The notes: generated from the sequence alone by a model not told the origin. DNA of 64,000 bases from Actinophytocola xanthii (GCF_001921205.1 NZ_MSIE01000008.1:1-64000); one strand, 5' to 3'; positions 10,054 through 20,680 are shown, counted from the first letter of the stretch. Numbers and translations: made by a program.

Positions 10054-10440
10054 TCAGGACGACTGATCCGGTGCGGTGGAGTGCTCCGTCTCGGCGTTAG
10101 CGATGACGTCGTCGAGCACGTCCCGAGTTCGCCGCAGCTCGGCGATCTGCCGGTCGATGCGCGCGCGCTCGGCGCGCAGTCGGTCGACCAGCCGGGGTGT
10201 GGCGCGCTCGCTCGGCCGGCCGTCCACGTCGCGCATGCAGGGGAGGATGTCGAAGATCTTGGCGCTGTTGAGGCCGGCGGCGTACAGCTCCTGGATCCGG
10301 ATGACGCGGTCGAGCGCGGTCTCGGGGTAGGTGCGGTGCCCGCCGGCGGTTCGGGTCGGGACGAGTAGCCCCTGATCCTCGTAGTACCGGAGCGACCGGA
10401 CGCTCACGCCGGTCCGGTCAGCCAGCTCGCCGATCCGCAC
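10054..10440 (-). CDS. MerR-family regulator
   Basis: A 128-aa regulator with the MerR winged helix at the N-terminus (RIGELADRTGVSVRSLRYYE, then QGLLVPTRTAGGHRTY) and a long dimerisation helix (about 85-115). A single Cys sits in the effector-side segment DILPCMRD. It is not a metal-type MerR, because the paired C-terminal cysteines are absent; it more resembles MerR regulators of drug or small-molecule exporters. The GTG at 10440 is preferred because GGAGG lies five bases before it; another GTG is two codons upstream. It is divergent from the MFS gene at 10503 and probably controls it. Confidence 0.8.
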   Translation of the reverse strand: MRIGELADRTGVSVRSLRYYEDQGLLVPTRTAGGHRTYPETALDRVIRIQELYAAGLNSAKIFDILPCMRDVDGRPSERATPRLVDRLRAERARIDRQIAELRRTRDVLDDVIANAETEHSTAPDQSS

Positions 10441-10502
10441 ATCCACCTCCGCGCTGGATCGGACTTGATTCTAACATCGGTGTGAGGTTTCACCATTGCC
10501 CC

Positions 10503-11684
10503 GTGACTCGCACCGACCCCACCACGAACCGACTTGTCCTGTCGCCGCTCCTAGCGCTGGCGACAGCGGTGTTCATCACCAGCCTCACCGAGACCCTTCC
10601 CGCCGGTGTCCTCGTCGGGATGAGCGACGGCCTCGGCGTGTCCGACTCGACCATGGGCCAGGCCGTCACCGTCTACGCGGTGGGTACCGCCCTGACCGCG
10701 GTGCCGCTCAGCGCCGCCACGGCGCACTGGCGGCGCAAGCGCCTCCTGCTGACGGCGATGGCCGGTTTCCTCGCCGCCAACACGCTGACCGCTCTCGCCC
10801 CCACCTACGCGGTGGTCATGATCGCCCGGTTCCTCGCCGGAGCCGCGGCGGGCGTGGCGTGGTCCATGCTCGCCGGGTACGCAAGGCGGCTGGCCCCGCC
10901 CCGGCTGGCCGGACGGGCGACAGCCGTTGCCATGACTGGCGTTCCCCTCGCCCTCTCGCTCGGCGTCCCGGCCGGCACGTTCCTCGGTCACGTGCTGGAC
11001 TGGCGCGCCGCGTTCGGCGCTATGAGCCTGCTGACGATCGGCGTCCTCACCTGGATCGCCGTAGGCGTCGCGGATTTCCCCGGTGTGGCCCGCACGCGGG
11101 GCGACCGGAGGTCGATCCTGGTCGCGCTGGCGGTGCCGGGCGTCCCGGCGGTGCTGGCGGTCACGCTCGTCTTCGTGCTCGCGCACACGATCATCTACAC
11201 CTTCGTCGCCACCTACCTCGCCGACGCGGGTATGGCGGACCGGACCGACCTCGTTCTCCTGGTCTTCGGGATCGCGTGCCTGGTCAGCATCTGGCTCGTC
11301 GGGAAACGCGTCGACCGCGACCTCCGGCGACTCACCATCGCGAGCATCGGCCTCGTCGCCGCCGCGGCCATGGTGTTCGCCGTCACGCGGTCACCGTTCG
11401 CCGTCTACGTCGCGGCCGCGGCCTGGGGACTGGGCTGGGGAGGTGTTCCAACCCTGCTGCAGACGGCGGGCGCCGTCGCCGGCGGCCGGCACAGCGAGGC
11501 GGCGGCCGACGGAACCCAGTCCATGCTTGTCACCCTCTGGAACGCGGCGATGGCCTTCGGCGGCAGCGCGGGTGGGCTCGTCCTGGCCGTCGGCGGTGTG
11601 GTCGCCCTCCCCGCGGCGACGGCCCTGATGAGCCTCCCGGCGCTCCTCATCGTGGTCGCGGCCCGACGGCACGCGTTCCCGTGA
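10503..11684 (+). CDS. MFS exporter (AraJ/CmlA-like)
   Basis: A 393-aa, 12-segment major facilitator. TM1 reads LLALATAVFITSLTETLPAG, followed by GMSDGLGVSDSTMGQAVTVY, the pattern of the AraJ/chloramphenicol-exporter group. The A-motif region is ATAHWRRKRLLL, and a proline/glycine-rich TM5 (MTGVPLALSLGVPAGTFLG) matches the drug/H+ antiporter motif C. The GTG at 10503 is taken as start. The intergenic region of about 60 bases is shared with the divergent merR gene, so MerR control in response to an exported compound is the simplest reading. Confidence 0.83.
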   Translation: MTRTDPTTNRLVLSPLLALATAVFITSLTETLPAGVLVGMSDGLGVSDSTMGQAVTVYAVGTALTAVPLSAATAHWRRKRLLLTAMAGFLAANTLTALAPTYAVVMIARFLAGAAAGVAWSMLAGYARRLAPPRLAGRATAVAMTGVPLALSLGVPAGTFLGHVLDWRAAFGAMSLLTIGVLTWIAVGVADFPGVARTRGDRRSILVALAVPGVPAVLAVTLVFVLAHTIIYTFVATYLADAGMADRTDLVLLVFGIACLVSIWLVGKRVDRDLRRLTIASIGLVAAAAMVFAVTRSPFAVYVAAAAWGLGWGGVPTLLQTAGAVAGGRHSEAAADGTQSMLVTLWNAAMAFGGSAGGLVLAVGGVVALPAATALMSLPALLIVVAARRHAFP

Positions 11685-11938
11685 CGCGCGCGGACGACCA
11701 CGATCTCGGCCTTTCGGTCGATGGTGGCCGCCGCGTGTTCTCGCCGCTGGGAACCCAAACGTCGAAGGCTCAATGCCGGTCGTTTCGCTGCCCCGGAAGG
11801 CACCTATTGATCTTAAACATGCCTGTTTTCGCTGCTCGCCGACCGCGGGTTGATCTTCTGTCAGCAGCGGTAAACAACGGTCACCTGAAGTCCGACAAAG
11901 CAGCAGTTCAGGCTACCTTTTCAGCGGCGTTGGGCTGG
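11685..11938. other. Low-GC, gene-free right end of the island
   Basis: No gene is supported on either strand. Composition is clearly less GC-rich than the flanking genes, with stretches such as ATTGATCTTAAACATGCC. It is most likely decayed foreign DNA next to the attachment-site copy at 11939. Confidence 0.5.
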
Positions 11939-11982
11939 TTCCCAAGCTGAGAACGCGGGTTCGATTCCCGTCATCCGCTCCA
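11939..11982 (+). repeat. 44-bp direct repeat, copy 2 (displaced tRNA-Gly 3' half, candidate attR)
   Basis: Identical to the last 44 bases of the tRNA-Gly gene (8916-8959), including the CCA end. The preceding bases do not supply an acceptor, D or 5' anticodon strand, so this is a tRNA fragment. It is followed by a perfect terminator, which suggests this is the original 3' end pushed away by insertion. Confidence 0.85.
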
Positions 11983-11988
11983 CACACA

Positions 11989-12026
11989 AAACCCCAGGTC
12001 GTCGCACTGTGGACGCCCTGGGGTTT
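11989..12026 (+). terminator. Intrinsic terminator after the tRNA-Gly fragment
   Basis: A perfect 10-bp stem, AAACCCCAGG (11989-11998) with CCTGGGGTTT (12017-12026), around an 18-base loop. Its position directly after the duplicated tRNA end suggests it is the ancestral tRNA-Gly terminator. Confidence 0.8.
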
Positions 12027-12099
12027 GTCGTGTTGCAGGCGTGCTACCTGATCGCGCCAGGTGGTACTCCGGCCGGTTCGTGAGCACGGCGACCTGTCG

Positions 12100-12888
12100 T
12101 CAGAGACCCGCGAACCTTGTCAGCGCCGCGTCGTTTCCGAGTTCGGCTCGTGCGGCGGGATTCTCCAGGTAGAAGCGCACCGCGCGGTACAGCAGCGCGG
12201 GGTCCGCGGCCAGGAAACGCCCCTGTACGGCCAGGTGTGGCGCGAACGCCAGCTCTCCCTGCCGCCACGCCGACGAGGTGCGCCGCACCCACCCGGTCGT
12301 GTTCGCCGCCGCGATCACCTGTACGAGCGGCCCCCGAACGTCGGCCGGAACTACCTCCACCACGTCGTTCCAGGGTAGGTACGAGCGCATGGCCCACGAG
12401 CGGTGGTAGATCCCGCTCGGGGTCAGCGCAACGAGTCCCGTTTGGAGCCGCCCGCGGGCCAGGTCGATCACGCACCACAACAGGTAGCCGCACACCAGCA
12501 ACGCCGCCACCAGCAGTGCCACGCCCCCGCCGCCCCCAGCGGCCAACCCGCCGACCGCGATCAGCCCGAAGAACAGCAGACAGTAGACGCCCGCCACAAC
12601 GTATCCCCACCCGAGAGCGGCTGAGTACGGCAGGACGACCCCGCGCTCCGCCAGTTCAGCCACCTCGCGCACGGCCAGGCCGCCGGTGCCTTGCCGACGT
12701 GCCCGGGACAGGTACACCAGTGCGCCGGCGACGATCAGCAACGGGCTCCCCACCAGCAGGATGCCGACCCCGTCCGTGGAGACCGCGGCAACTCCCAGTA
12801 CGAGGCCGCCGGCACCGGCCGACCCGAGCAGCACCGCTGTCACGAGCCACGACGTCCGGCGTTGGACCGGCCACGGCTGAGTGGTCAC
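12100..12888 (-). CDS. Multi-pass membrane protein with cytoplasmic C-terminal domain, last gene of the T7SS-like cassette
   Basis: A 262-aa protein of unknown family. Hydrophobic segments at about 14-36 and 40-60 are followed by a soluble loop, then two more at about 93-115 and 122-145. The C-terminal half (about 150-262) alternates beta strands and could be PH-like: LVALTPSGIYHRSWAMRS, then YLPWNDVVEVVPAD. It starts with GTG two bases after the stop of the type VII effector-like gene, so the two are surely cotranscribed. Its position after an effector with a hydrophobic C-terminus makes an immunity function possible, though this is inference. Confidence 0.6.
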   Translation of the reverse strand: MTTQPWPVQRRTSWLVTAVLLGSAGAGGLVLGVAAVSTDGVGILLVGSPLLIVAGALVYLSRARRQGTGGLAVREVAELAERGVVLPYSAALGWGYVVAGVYCLLFFGLIAVGGLAAGGGGGVALLVAALLVCGYLLWCVIDLARGRLQTGLVALTPSGIYHRSWAMRSYLPWNDVVEVVPADVRGPLVQVIAAANTTGWVRRTSSAWRQGELAFAPHLAVQGRFLAADPALLYRAVRFYLENPAARAELGNDAALTRFAGL

Positions 12889-12890
12889 AG

Positions 12891-14165
12891 CTAGAAGATA
12901 GAGTCCCAGACCTTCTTGGCTCCGTCCGCCACCGCTTCCGCACCGTCACCGACCGCATCGCCCACCGCGGACACGCCTTGCTCGAACGGCTTGGTGATGC
13001 TGTCGGGCAACGCGTCGTAGGCAGCGTCGGCGACCCCGCTCGCTACCAGCCCGACGCCGATTCCGACGACCGCGCCGACTGGTCCCCCGATCGCCGCACC
13101 GACGGCGACCGACGCCCCGAACCCGGCCAGTCCGGACACGATGGCCTTTCCGGCCGGCTTGCCGGTGTGGATGTCGTAGCCGACTCCGGCGGCGGTGATG
13201 GCGAGACCCACGACTGGCACGTGCCGCAGTACGGGTGCGGAACGGCTGAGCATGGGGTTCAGCATCCGCGAGACGCCGCCGGCGCGCTTTGCCGCTGCCT
13301 CGGCGGCTTCGGTGGACAGCGCGTTGTTGTACATCTGGCCGGAGATCCGGAGTCGTTCGGCCTGCATCGCGCGCAGGGCGCCGGCGTTCGATCCGCCAGC
13401 GAGATCGTCGGTGGATCCCATGCCCCGTTGGGCGAGCCAGCGCGCCACGTCCGCGGAGCGGGTCTCCGCGCCGACCGACACATATCGCTGCGCCAGCGTC
13501 TCGCCGTACGCGGCAAGCGCTTGCGCCTGGCCGCGCAATGCACTGGCGTTCGCCGCCGCGAGGGCACCCGCGACGCCGGTGCCCAGGTCCGCGGCCTGGA
13601 ATGCGGCCTTACCGGTCAGGTCGGCCCACATGTTCTGAGCGACCTGCTTGCCGAAGTCGAGTATCGAGCGCGCGGCGCTGGCCTCGGTCTGCGCCTCGTC
13701 GTAGGCGACGACCTGACGCGCATGAGCGTTCTGCGCCTGCACCGCGGACCGGTGGGCGGCGGCCTCCTCAGCAGACGCGTCCGGCGCGAGCGTGCCCGGG
13801 TCGGCCGGTGCTGGGCCGGGGTCGAGAATCTGGGTGCTGGTCAGCGTCAGCCCACCGGCAGCGGCGATCTCGCGGGCGCGGGCCATGCGGGTCAGCGCGG
13901 TCTGTAAGTCGTCGGCGAAGACCTCCATCGACTGGCCAGCCGCGTCTGCGTCGGCGGCCAAGGTGTCGGCCTTGCCGCCGCCGCTGGTCATCCTCGCCCG
14001 GAACTTGTCGCCCGCCTCGCCGAGCCAGTCCGCTTCGGAGTTGGTGCGAGCGGCGTAGATCTGTGTCGTGCAGTTGTGGATGCCGGGGGACAGCGTGCCG
14101 CGCATCCAGCGGGCAGCACCGCGAATGCTCTCCGGGTCACCGTCGATCTTGGTGTCGATGGGCAT
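12891..14165 (-). CDS. Putative type VII-secreted effector with WXG-like N-terminus and glycine-zipper C-terminus
   Basis: A 424-aa protein. The N-terminal 100 residues are helical and carry the WxG turn as WLG at 47-49 in SEADWLGEAGDKFRARM, as in proteins with a predicted T7SS secretion-signal domain. A long Ala/Gln-rich helical middle (about 100-300) follows. The C-terminal third has a proline-hinged hydrophobic run, VPVVGLAITAAGVGYD, then glycine-zipper stretches GFGASVAVGAAIGGPVGAVV (about 345-375) and a short amphipathic end. That composition fits membrane insertion. The gene sits between a small ESX-like protein and a membrane protein in a four-gene operon. No catalytic toxin domain is recognisable. 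Confidence 0.65.
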   Translation of the reverse strand: MPIDTKIDGDPESIRGAARWMRGTLSPGIHNCTTQIYAARTNSEADWLGEAGDKFRARMTSGGGKADTLAADADAAGQSMEVFADDLQTALTRMARAREIAAAGGLTLTSTQILDPGPAPADPGTLAPDASAEEAAAHRSAVQAQNAHARQVVAYDEAQTEASAARSILDFGKQVAQNMWADLTGKAAFQAADLGTGVAGALAAANASALRGQAQALAAYGETLAQRYVSVGAETRSADVARWLAQRGMGSTDDLAGGSNAGALRAMQAERLRISGQMYNNALSTEAAEAAAKRAGGVSRMLNPMLSRSAPVLRHVPVVGLAITAAGVGYDIHTGKPAGKAIVSGLAGFGASVAVGAAIGGPVGAVVGIGVGLVASGVADAAYDALPDSITKPFEQGVSAVGDAVGDGAEAVADGAKKVWDSIF

Positions 14166-14190
14166 GAGTTCCTCAGGTACGGGATAGCTG

Positions 14191-14466
14191 CTACTGGACG
14201 ATGGGCAGGCCCTGCCGGGCCGAGTCCTCCAGGTTCAGATAGGTCTCGGAGCCGGCGGCAACGTTGTCTCCCGCGATGCCCACACCGAGGACGACTTCCG
14301 CCGCGCTGTCGGTGAAGCCGACGATCATCATGGTCAGAGCGCCGGTGAGGTCGCCCGCGTCGGGAGCGGGTGGCGGGGCCCCGATGCCGCCGAGGTTGGA
14401 GCCGGCGGAGCGCAGGGTGCTCGCGATACCCTCGAGCCCGCCGTCGACGCTGTAGCCGTCGGTCAT
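14191..14466 (-). CDS. Small ESX/WXG100-like partner protein
   Basis: A 91-aa protein without a signal peptide, starting MTDGYSVDGGLEGIASTL and containing a central Gly/Pro linker and the helix VGFTDSAAEVVLGVGIAGDN. Size, operon position and lack of Cys fit the small helical partners that pair with T7SS effectors in actinobacteria. The canonical WxG turn is not obvious, so assignment is by context. It overlaps the upstream gene by four bases and lies 25 bases before the effector-like gene. Confidence 0.5.
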   Translation of the reverse strand: MTDGYSVDGGLEGIASTLRSAGSNLGGIGAPPPAPDAGDLTGALTMMIVGFTDSAAEVVLGVGIAGDNVAAGSETYLNLEDSARQGLPIVQ

Positions 14467-14759
14467 CGCGCAGCCGCCGCCTTCCTGCGGTGTTCCTCCG
14501 GTACCTCCAGATCAAGCAAGATCATGTCGAAACGCACTCGCTCGGCGATCTTGTCCAGGTCGACGGTCGGCATCACAACCCATGGCTGGTTGGGTCCGCA
14601 GCAGCTCACCAGCCGGTCGAGTGCGGAGTAGACAAGCAACGCGACGCGGCCGTCGCGGGTCGGGCGGAGGTCGACGGCCAGCTCACCACCCTGGATGTCG
14701 TCCGAACACGGCACGTACACCACGGGCGGAAGTTGGGCCTGGTGTCCGTTCATGTCCAT
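14463..14759 (-). CDS. SAV_915-like small protein, first gene of the T7SS-like cassette
   Basis: A 98-aa soluble protein with PPVVYVPCSDDIQGGELAV, LRPTRDGRVALLVYSALDRL, SCCGPNQPWVVMPT and DMILLDLEVPEEHR. This pattern of a VYVPC opening, an ALLVYSALDRL strand and a CCG-QPW segment resembles the actinobacterial SAV_915 family, often found next to WXG-type secreted proteins; no biochemical role is established. The ATG at 14759 is chosen (another ATG is two codons in). The end overlaps the next gene by ATGA. Confidence 0.55.
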   Translation of the reverse strand: MDMNGHQAQLPPVVYVPCSDDIQGGELAVDLRPTRDGRVALLVYSALDRLVSCCGPNQPWVVMPTVDLDKIAERVRFDMILLDLEVPEEHRRKAAAAR

Positions 14760-15000
14760 CTGACACCGCCTAGGACAACGGGTGACGGCACGGTGACCGC
14801 CACGCCGTCGTTCGCAGGACAATTCGGTCCCACATGCCCTCCTTGAATGACACTTGGCTCATCGCCGCAGCGGCTGCCGCCACCATATATATCTCGCGAC
14901 GAAAGGACCGCCTCACGTTGCCGCGTGGCTACGTGCTGCCACTGCATAGCCGCGCGGGCCGCACGGGAAACCCGGGGCTGTCCGGACGACAGACGCGCGC

Positions 15001-15034
15001 AGCCCGATCGGGGTCCCGGTACCCCGATCGGGCT
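15001..15034. terminator. Perfect hairpin between the T7SS cassette and the CU044_5270 gene
   Basis: A 14-bp perfect inverted repeat, AGCCCGATCGGGGT with ACCCCGATCGGGCT, around a 6-base loop. It lies just after the stop at 15049 in the minus direction and should end transcription of the sigma-factor operon. Symmetry makes it bidirectional. Confidence 0.75.
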
Positions 15035-15048
15035 GTCCTCGTTCGACG

Positions 15049-16092
15049 TCAGCGGGCGGGTAGTGCGCCCAGCTCGCCCACGACCGATGTGGACAGCGCG
15101 CTGTAGCTGATGACCGTGCCGGCCGGTAGCTCGCCGCCGGCCAGCACCGTCGTGCGGCCGCCGATGTACTGGCCCGTCTTCGAATCGATGATCACTTCTT
15201 CGCGCTTGCCGTTCCGGTCGATGCCGAAGCTGATGCCGATTCGACCGTCGAGGTTGGCGTTCCTGTCCTTGATCTTCAGGTCGGGGACGAACGCCAGCGC
15301 CCGGTAGAGGTTGGCACGCAGGGCGGCCGGCATCAGCCCGCGCTGGATCGCGTCGTCCACGAACTCCAGGACCGCTGCCGCAGGATCGTCGCCATCCTCC
15401 TCGGCCTCGTCCAGGATCTCCTCGTAGAGCTCCTCGGGGTCGGTGGGAAGCTCGGCCACGAACTCCGGGGTCGGCTCCTGCCAGCTGCCCTCTCGCTCGC
15501 AGGGTCGCATGCCGCCTTCCGGGTAGAAGTCGCCGCACTTCGCGCGGCGCACTTCCGGGCTCGGGGCATCGGGGTCGACGCCCGCTGCCCGTAGCTCCGC
15601 TTCGGTGCCCTGCAACCACTCGCGCTTCCCGGTTGCGTAACTGCGCTGCATCCACTCCTGGTTCCGGTCGTAGGGAACCCAGGTCTGGATGACGTTCTCC
15701 TGAAGGTAGGACACCGTGCGCCCGCTCTCCGACATGCGGCGCTCGGCCTCCGACATGCCGTCCTTGGCCAGAACGTAGCTACCCATGTCCCACCTGTGGG
15801 ATTCCACGTACAGGTACTGACCCGGCGCCACGACGGGGTCGGCGGAGCCGATCTTGTCCGCGGCGCTGTTCAACGCCTCCGCGACTGCGGCGGAGGCGAC
15901 TGGGGTTTCGCCGAACGGGGCCTGCGCCACCACGACTCCCGCGGCCACCGCCGCGACGGTGCCGACCGCGGCCACCCATCGCGCCCGGTGGCGTTTCGGG
16001 GCCGTGGCGGTAGCGGCCGGGTGCTCCGCCGCCAACAGGTGTCCGTGCTGGGTCAGCAGCCGGTCAAGCAGCTGATCTTCGAACTTACCCAT
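15049..16092 (-). CDS. CU044_5270-family protein (sigma-factor partner)
   Basis: A 347-aa protein with a cytoplasmic N-terminus (MGKFEDQLLDRLLTQHG), one transmembrane segment (about 40-62, WVAAVGTVAAVAAGVVVAQA) and a large extracytoplasmic domain. It shows GQYLYVESHRWDMGSY near the start of that domain and TGQYIGGRTTVLAGG towards the end. Such proteins are regularly encoded after ECF sigma factors and are thought to be anti-sigma or sensing partners; direct proof is limited. The ATG at 16092 has a GGTGAG ribosome site and overlaps the sigma gene by eight bases. Confidence 0.75.
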   Translation of the reverse strand: MGKFEDQLLDRLLTQHGHLLAAEHPAATATAPKRHRARWVAAVGTVAAVAAGVVVAQAPFGETPVASAAVAEALNSAADKIGSADPVVAPGQYLYVESHRWDMGSYVLAKDGMSEAERRMSESGRTVSYLQENVIQTWVPYDRNQEWMQRSYATGKREWLQGTEAELRAAGVDPDAPSPEVRRAKCGDFYPEGGMRPCEREGSWQEPTPEFVAELPTDPEELYEEILDEAEEDGDDPAAAVLEFVDDAIQRGLMPAALRANLYRALAFVPDLKIKDRNANLDGRIGISFGIDRNGKREEVIIDSKTGQYIGGRTTVLAGGELPAGTVISYSALSTSVVGELGALPAR

Positions 16093-16648
16093 GGTTCTCA
16101 CCCACGACCTTCCTCAACCTGCCACGCGCCCGGAACAGCCTGATCCGCATCGCGCCCGGCGAGATGCCGAGCGCGACAGCTGCCTCCCCCCGGTCCATTC
16201 CGGCGATGTCCACCAGCTCGATGACGTCACGATCCGCCTGGGACAGCTCAGCCATCCCGTCGAGCAGCGCCCGCCCCGACCGTTCCGCGTCGATCCGGAC
16301 GACCAGTTCCGCGGCCTCGTCGACGTCCAGCTCCCGCCATCCGGCGAGCCGGGCCGCGGCATCCCTGCCCCGGCTCACTCCCTCGCAGTACCGGGCGAAG
16401 ACGTGCCGGGCAATGCCGAGCAGCCAGCCGCGTGGACTTCCACGAGCGGGGTCGAATGCCGCGAACGAGGTGATCGCCCGTACGAAGGTGTCCGCGGTGA
16501 GGTCAGCGACGTTCTGCGGGTCACGGGTTCGCCGGGCGAAGTACGCGGTCACGTCTCGCACGTGTGCGCGGTACACCTGCTCGAACTCGGCGATCCGCCC
16601 CCCTGGCGGGGCCTCGGCGCGGTGGGGCCTGGCCATGATCTCGTTCAC
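16085..16648 (-). CDS. ECF-type RNA polymerase sigma factor
   Basis: A 187-aa sigma factor. Region 2 contains FEQVYRAHVRDVTAYFARRT, DLTADTFVRAITSFAAFD and RGWLLGIARHVFARY. Region 4 contains MAELSQADRDVIELVDIAGM and AAVALGISPGAMRIRLFRAR, the -35-recognition helix-turn-helix. It is followed by its overlapping membrane partner, the usual regulatory pair layout. Target promoters are not evident here. Confidence 0.88.
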   Translation of the reverse strand: MNEIMARPHRAEAPPGGRIAEFEQVYRAHVRDVTAYFARRTRDPQNVADLTADTFVRAITSFAAFDPARGSPRGWLLGIARHVFARYCEGVSRGRDAAARLAGWRELDVDEAAELVVRIDAERSGRALLDGMAELSQADRDVIELVDIAGMDRGEAAVALGISPGAMRIRLFRARGRLRKVVGENHG

Positions 16649-16705
16649 GGTAACTGGTTGCCGTGGCGCGAACAGGCCGTTACACGAGCGGCTACGGCCG
16701 TCGCA

Positions 16706-17461
16706 CTACGACGAGGTCGTGGGCTTCACGGCGCGGATGATCGCCGAGTGCATGCCGTCGGCGACCTGGTGGGTGGGGGTGACAGCCACCTCGGTGAAGC
16801 CGGCTGACTCGAGGCCCTGGCGGTACTCGCTGATCGAGAGCGCCCCGGCGATGCAGCCGACGTAGGAGCCGCGCTCGGCCCGCTGGTCGGGAGTCACCGT
16901 GTCCTCGGCGACCACGTCGGACACGCCCATCCGGCCGCCGGGGGTGAGAACGCGGAAGATCTCGGCGAAGACGGCTGGCTTGTCCACCGACAGGTTGATC
17001 ACGCAGTTGGAGATCACCACGTCCACCGCCTCGGCGGGGAGTGGGACGTTCTCGATGTCTCCCTTGAGGAACTCGACGTTCTCCGCCCCGGCCTTCGCCG
17101 CGTTGGTGCGGGCCAGCGACAGCATCTCCTCGGTCATGTCCACGCCGTAGGCCTTGCCGGTCGGGCCGACGCGGCGGGCCGACAGCAGCACGTCGATCCC
17201 GCCGCCGGAACCGAGGTCGAGGACGACCTCACCGGGGCGCAGGTCGGCCACCGCCGTGGGGTTGCCGCAGCCCAGGGACGCGGCCACCGCTTCGACGGGA
17301 AGCTCGACCCGCTCGTCGGCCGGATACCGGGCGGCGCCGAACCTCTCGTCCACCTCGACGGCTTGGGGACCGCAGCATCCGCCGCCGGCACTGACGGCTG
17401 TCGCCGCCGCAGCGTAGCGAGCCCGGACCGTCTCGCGCAGATCTTCGGTGTGCTCGGTCAT
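16706..17461 (-). CDS. arsM: Arsenite S-adenosylmethionine methyltransferase
   Basis: A 251-aa class I methyltransferase that methylates As(III). The SAM site is DLGSGGGID at 82-90. Arsenite-binding cysteines are present: Cys29-Cys30 in GGGCCG, Cys153 in SNCVINLS and Cys203 in YVGCIAGAL; the last two match the conserved catalytic pair. Cys65 lies in SLGCGNP. ArsM-type length and order are normal. It is divergent from arsR-arsC over an 86-base intergenic region, so ArsR control by arsenite is expected. Confidence 0.92.
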   Translation of the reverse strand: MTEHTEDLRETVRARYAAAATAVSAGGGCCGPQAVEVDERFGAARYPADERVELPVEAVAASLGCGNPTAVADLRPGEVVLDLGSGGGIDVLLSARRVGPTGKAYGVDMTEEMLSLARTNAAKAGAENVEFLKGDIENVPLPAEAVDVVISNCVINLSVDKPAVFAEIFRVLTPGGRMGVSDVVAEDTVTPDQRAERGSYVGCIAGALSISEYRQGLESAGFTEVAVTPTHQVADGMHSAIIRAVKPTTSS

Positions 17462-17547
17462 GAAAAGGACTCCTTTCGACGCTGCATAGATGGATGTCCA
17501 ATCACCTTGCCCGTTGGATCGAAGGGTGTCAATATAGAAAGGTGTCG
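17462..17547. promoter_or_regulatory. Shared arsM/arsR promoter region
   Basis: An AT-richer 86-base region between arsM and arsR. On the plus strand TTGCCC (about 17507) and AATATA (17531-17536) could be -35 and -10 boxes for arsR, with GAAAGG (17537-17542) as ribosome site. On the minus strand TTGACA faces arsM. A precise ArsR operator could not be fixed by eye. Confidence 0.5.
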
Positions 17548-17880
17548 ATGTCTTCCTGTTGCGCCGAGCTCACGACGGCTCCGCTGTCCGAGGAGCGCGC
17601 CGCCGAGATCGCGCCCGTGTTCAAGGCGTTGGGCGACCCGGTGCGGTTGCGGCTCCTGTCGATGATCGGGTCGGGCGCCGGGGGCGAGGTCTGCGTCTGC
17701 GAGCTGACGCCGGCCTTCGACCTCTCCCAGCCGACCATCTCCCACCACCTGAAGCTCCTGCGCCAGGCCGGGCTGATCGACTCCGAGCGTCGCGGCACCT
17801 GGGTCTACTACCGGCTCCGTCCCGAGACGACCGACATGCTCGCGTCGTTGCTCCGCCGACCTGCCGAGGTGACGGCGTGA
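17548..17880 (+). CDS. arsR: Arsenic-responsive repressor ArsR
   Basis: A 110-aa ArsR/SmtB winged-helix repressor. FKALGDPVRLRLLSMI (25-40) precedes the metal site EVCVCELT with Cys49 and Cys51, the ELCVCDL-type arsenite/antimonite sensor at the start of helix alpha-3. The recognition helix is DLSQPTISHHLKLLRQAGL (58-76), and the wing is RRGTWVYYRL. A further Cys pair (4-5) near the N-terminus may also bind metalloid. The ATG at 17548 is chosen for its GAAAGG ribosome site; an upstream ATG would start within the promoter. It overlaps arsC by four bases. Confidence 0.9.
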   Translation: MSSCCAELTTAPLSEERAAEIAPVFKALGDPVRLRLLSMIGSGAGGEVCVCELTPAFDLSQPTISHHLKLLRQAGLIDSERRGTWVYYRLRPETTDMLASLLRRPAEVTA

Positions 17881-18283
17881 GCGCGGACCTGCCTTCGGTT
17901 CTCTTCGTCTGCGTGCACAACGCCGGCCGGTCGCAGATGGCGGCCGCGTTTCTCACCCACCTGGCGCGGGGGCGGGTCGAGGTTCGCTCGGCGGGCTCCC
18001 AACCCGCGGACGCGGTCAACCCGGTGGTCGTCGAGGCCATGTCCGAGGTGGGCATCGACATCGCCGCCGAAGTGCCGAAGGTGCTGACCGTCGACGCCGT
18101 GCAGGCCAGCGACGTGGTCATCACGATGGGGTGCGGCGACGCCTGCCCGATCTTTCCGGGCAGGCGGTACCTCGACTGGCAGCTCGACGACCCGGCCGGC
18201 CGTGAGCTGGCAGCGGTGCGGTCGGTTCGCGACGACATCGAGCGGCGGGTCCGCGACCTGCTGCCGACGCTGGTCGAGCGCTC

Positions 18284-18302
<19 letters not shown>
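17877..18302 (+). CDS. arsC: Arsenate reductase (LMW-PTP type, probably mycothiol/thioredoxin-linked)
   Basis: A 141-aa low-molecular-weight phosphatase-like arsenate reductase. The P-loop is CVHNAGRS with nucleophile Cys12 and Arg18. A second thiol motif, TMGCGDACP with Cys86 and Cys90, resembles ArsC enzymes that resolve through intramolecular cysteines or mycothiol. DWQLDDP contains the general-acid Asp region. The GTG start overlaps arsR by four bases. Its last 19 bases overlap the convergent uvrA-like gene. No ArsB or Acr3 pump gene follows. Confidence 0.9.

Positions 18303-20680
<2,378 letters not shown>

Larger units (their letters stand above)
8960..11982. mobile_element. Small integrase-less island in tRNA-Gly (candidate)
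   Basis: About 3 kb bounded by the 44-bp tRNA-Gly direct repeats. It holds a 36-aa ORF coupled to a GNAT acetyltransferase, a TGTCAC repeat cluster, a MerR regulator and an MFS exporter. Noncoding parts (9735-10053, 11685-11938) are visibly less GC-rich than the flanking chromosome. No integrase, excisionase, replication or transfer gene is visible, so the element is either a decayed remnant or mobilised in trans. The tRNA keeps a terminator at each repeat copy. A plain segmental duplication is the alternative. Confidence 0.6.

Noticed and set aside
11685-11938. Integrase remnant at the right end of the island
   Set aside because: No frame shows recombinase motifs, and no catalytic Arg-His-Arg-Tyr pattern could be found.
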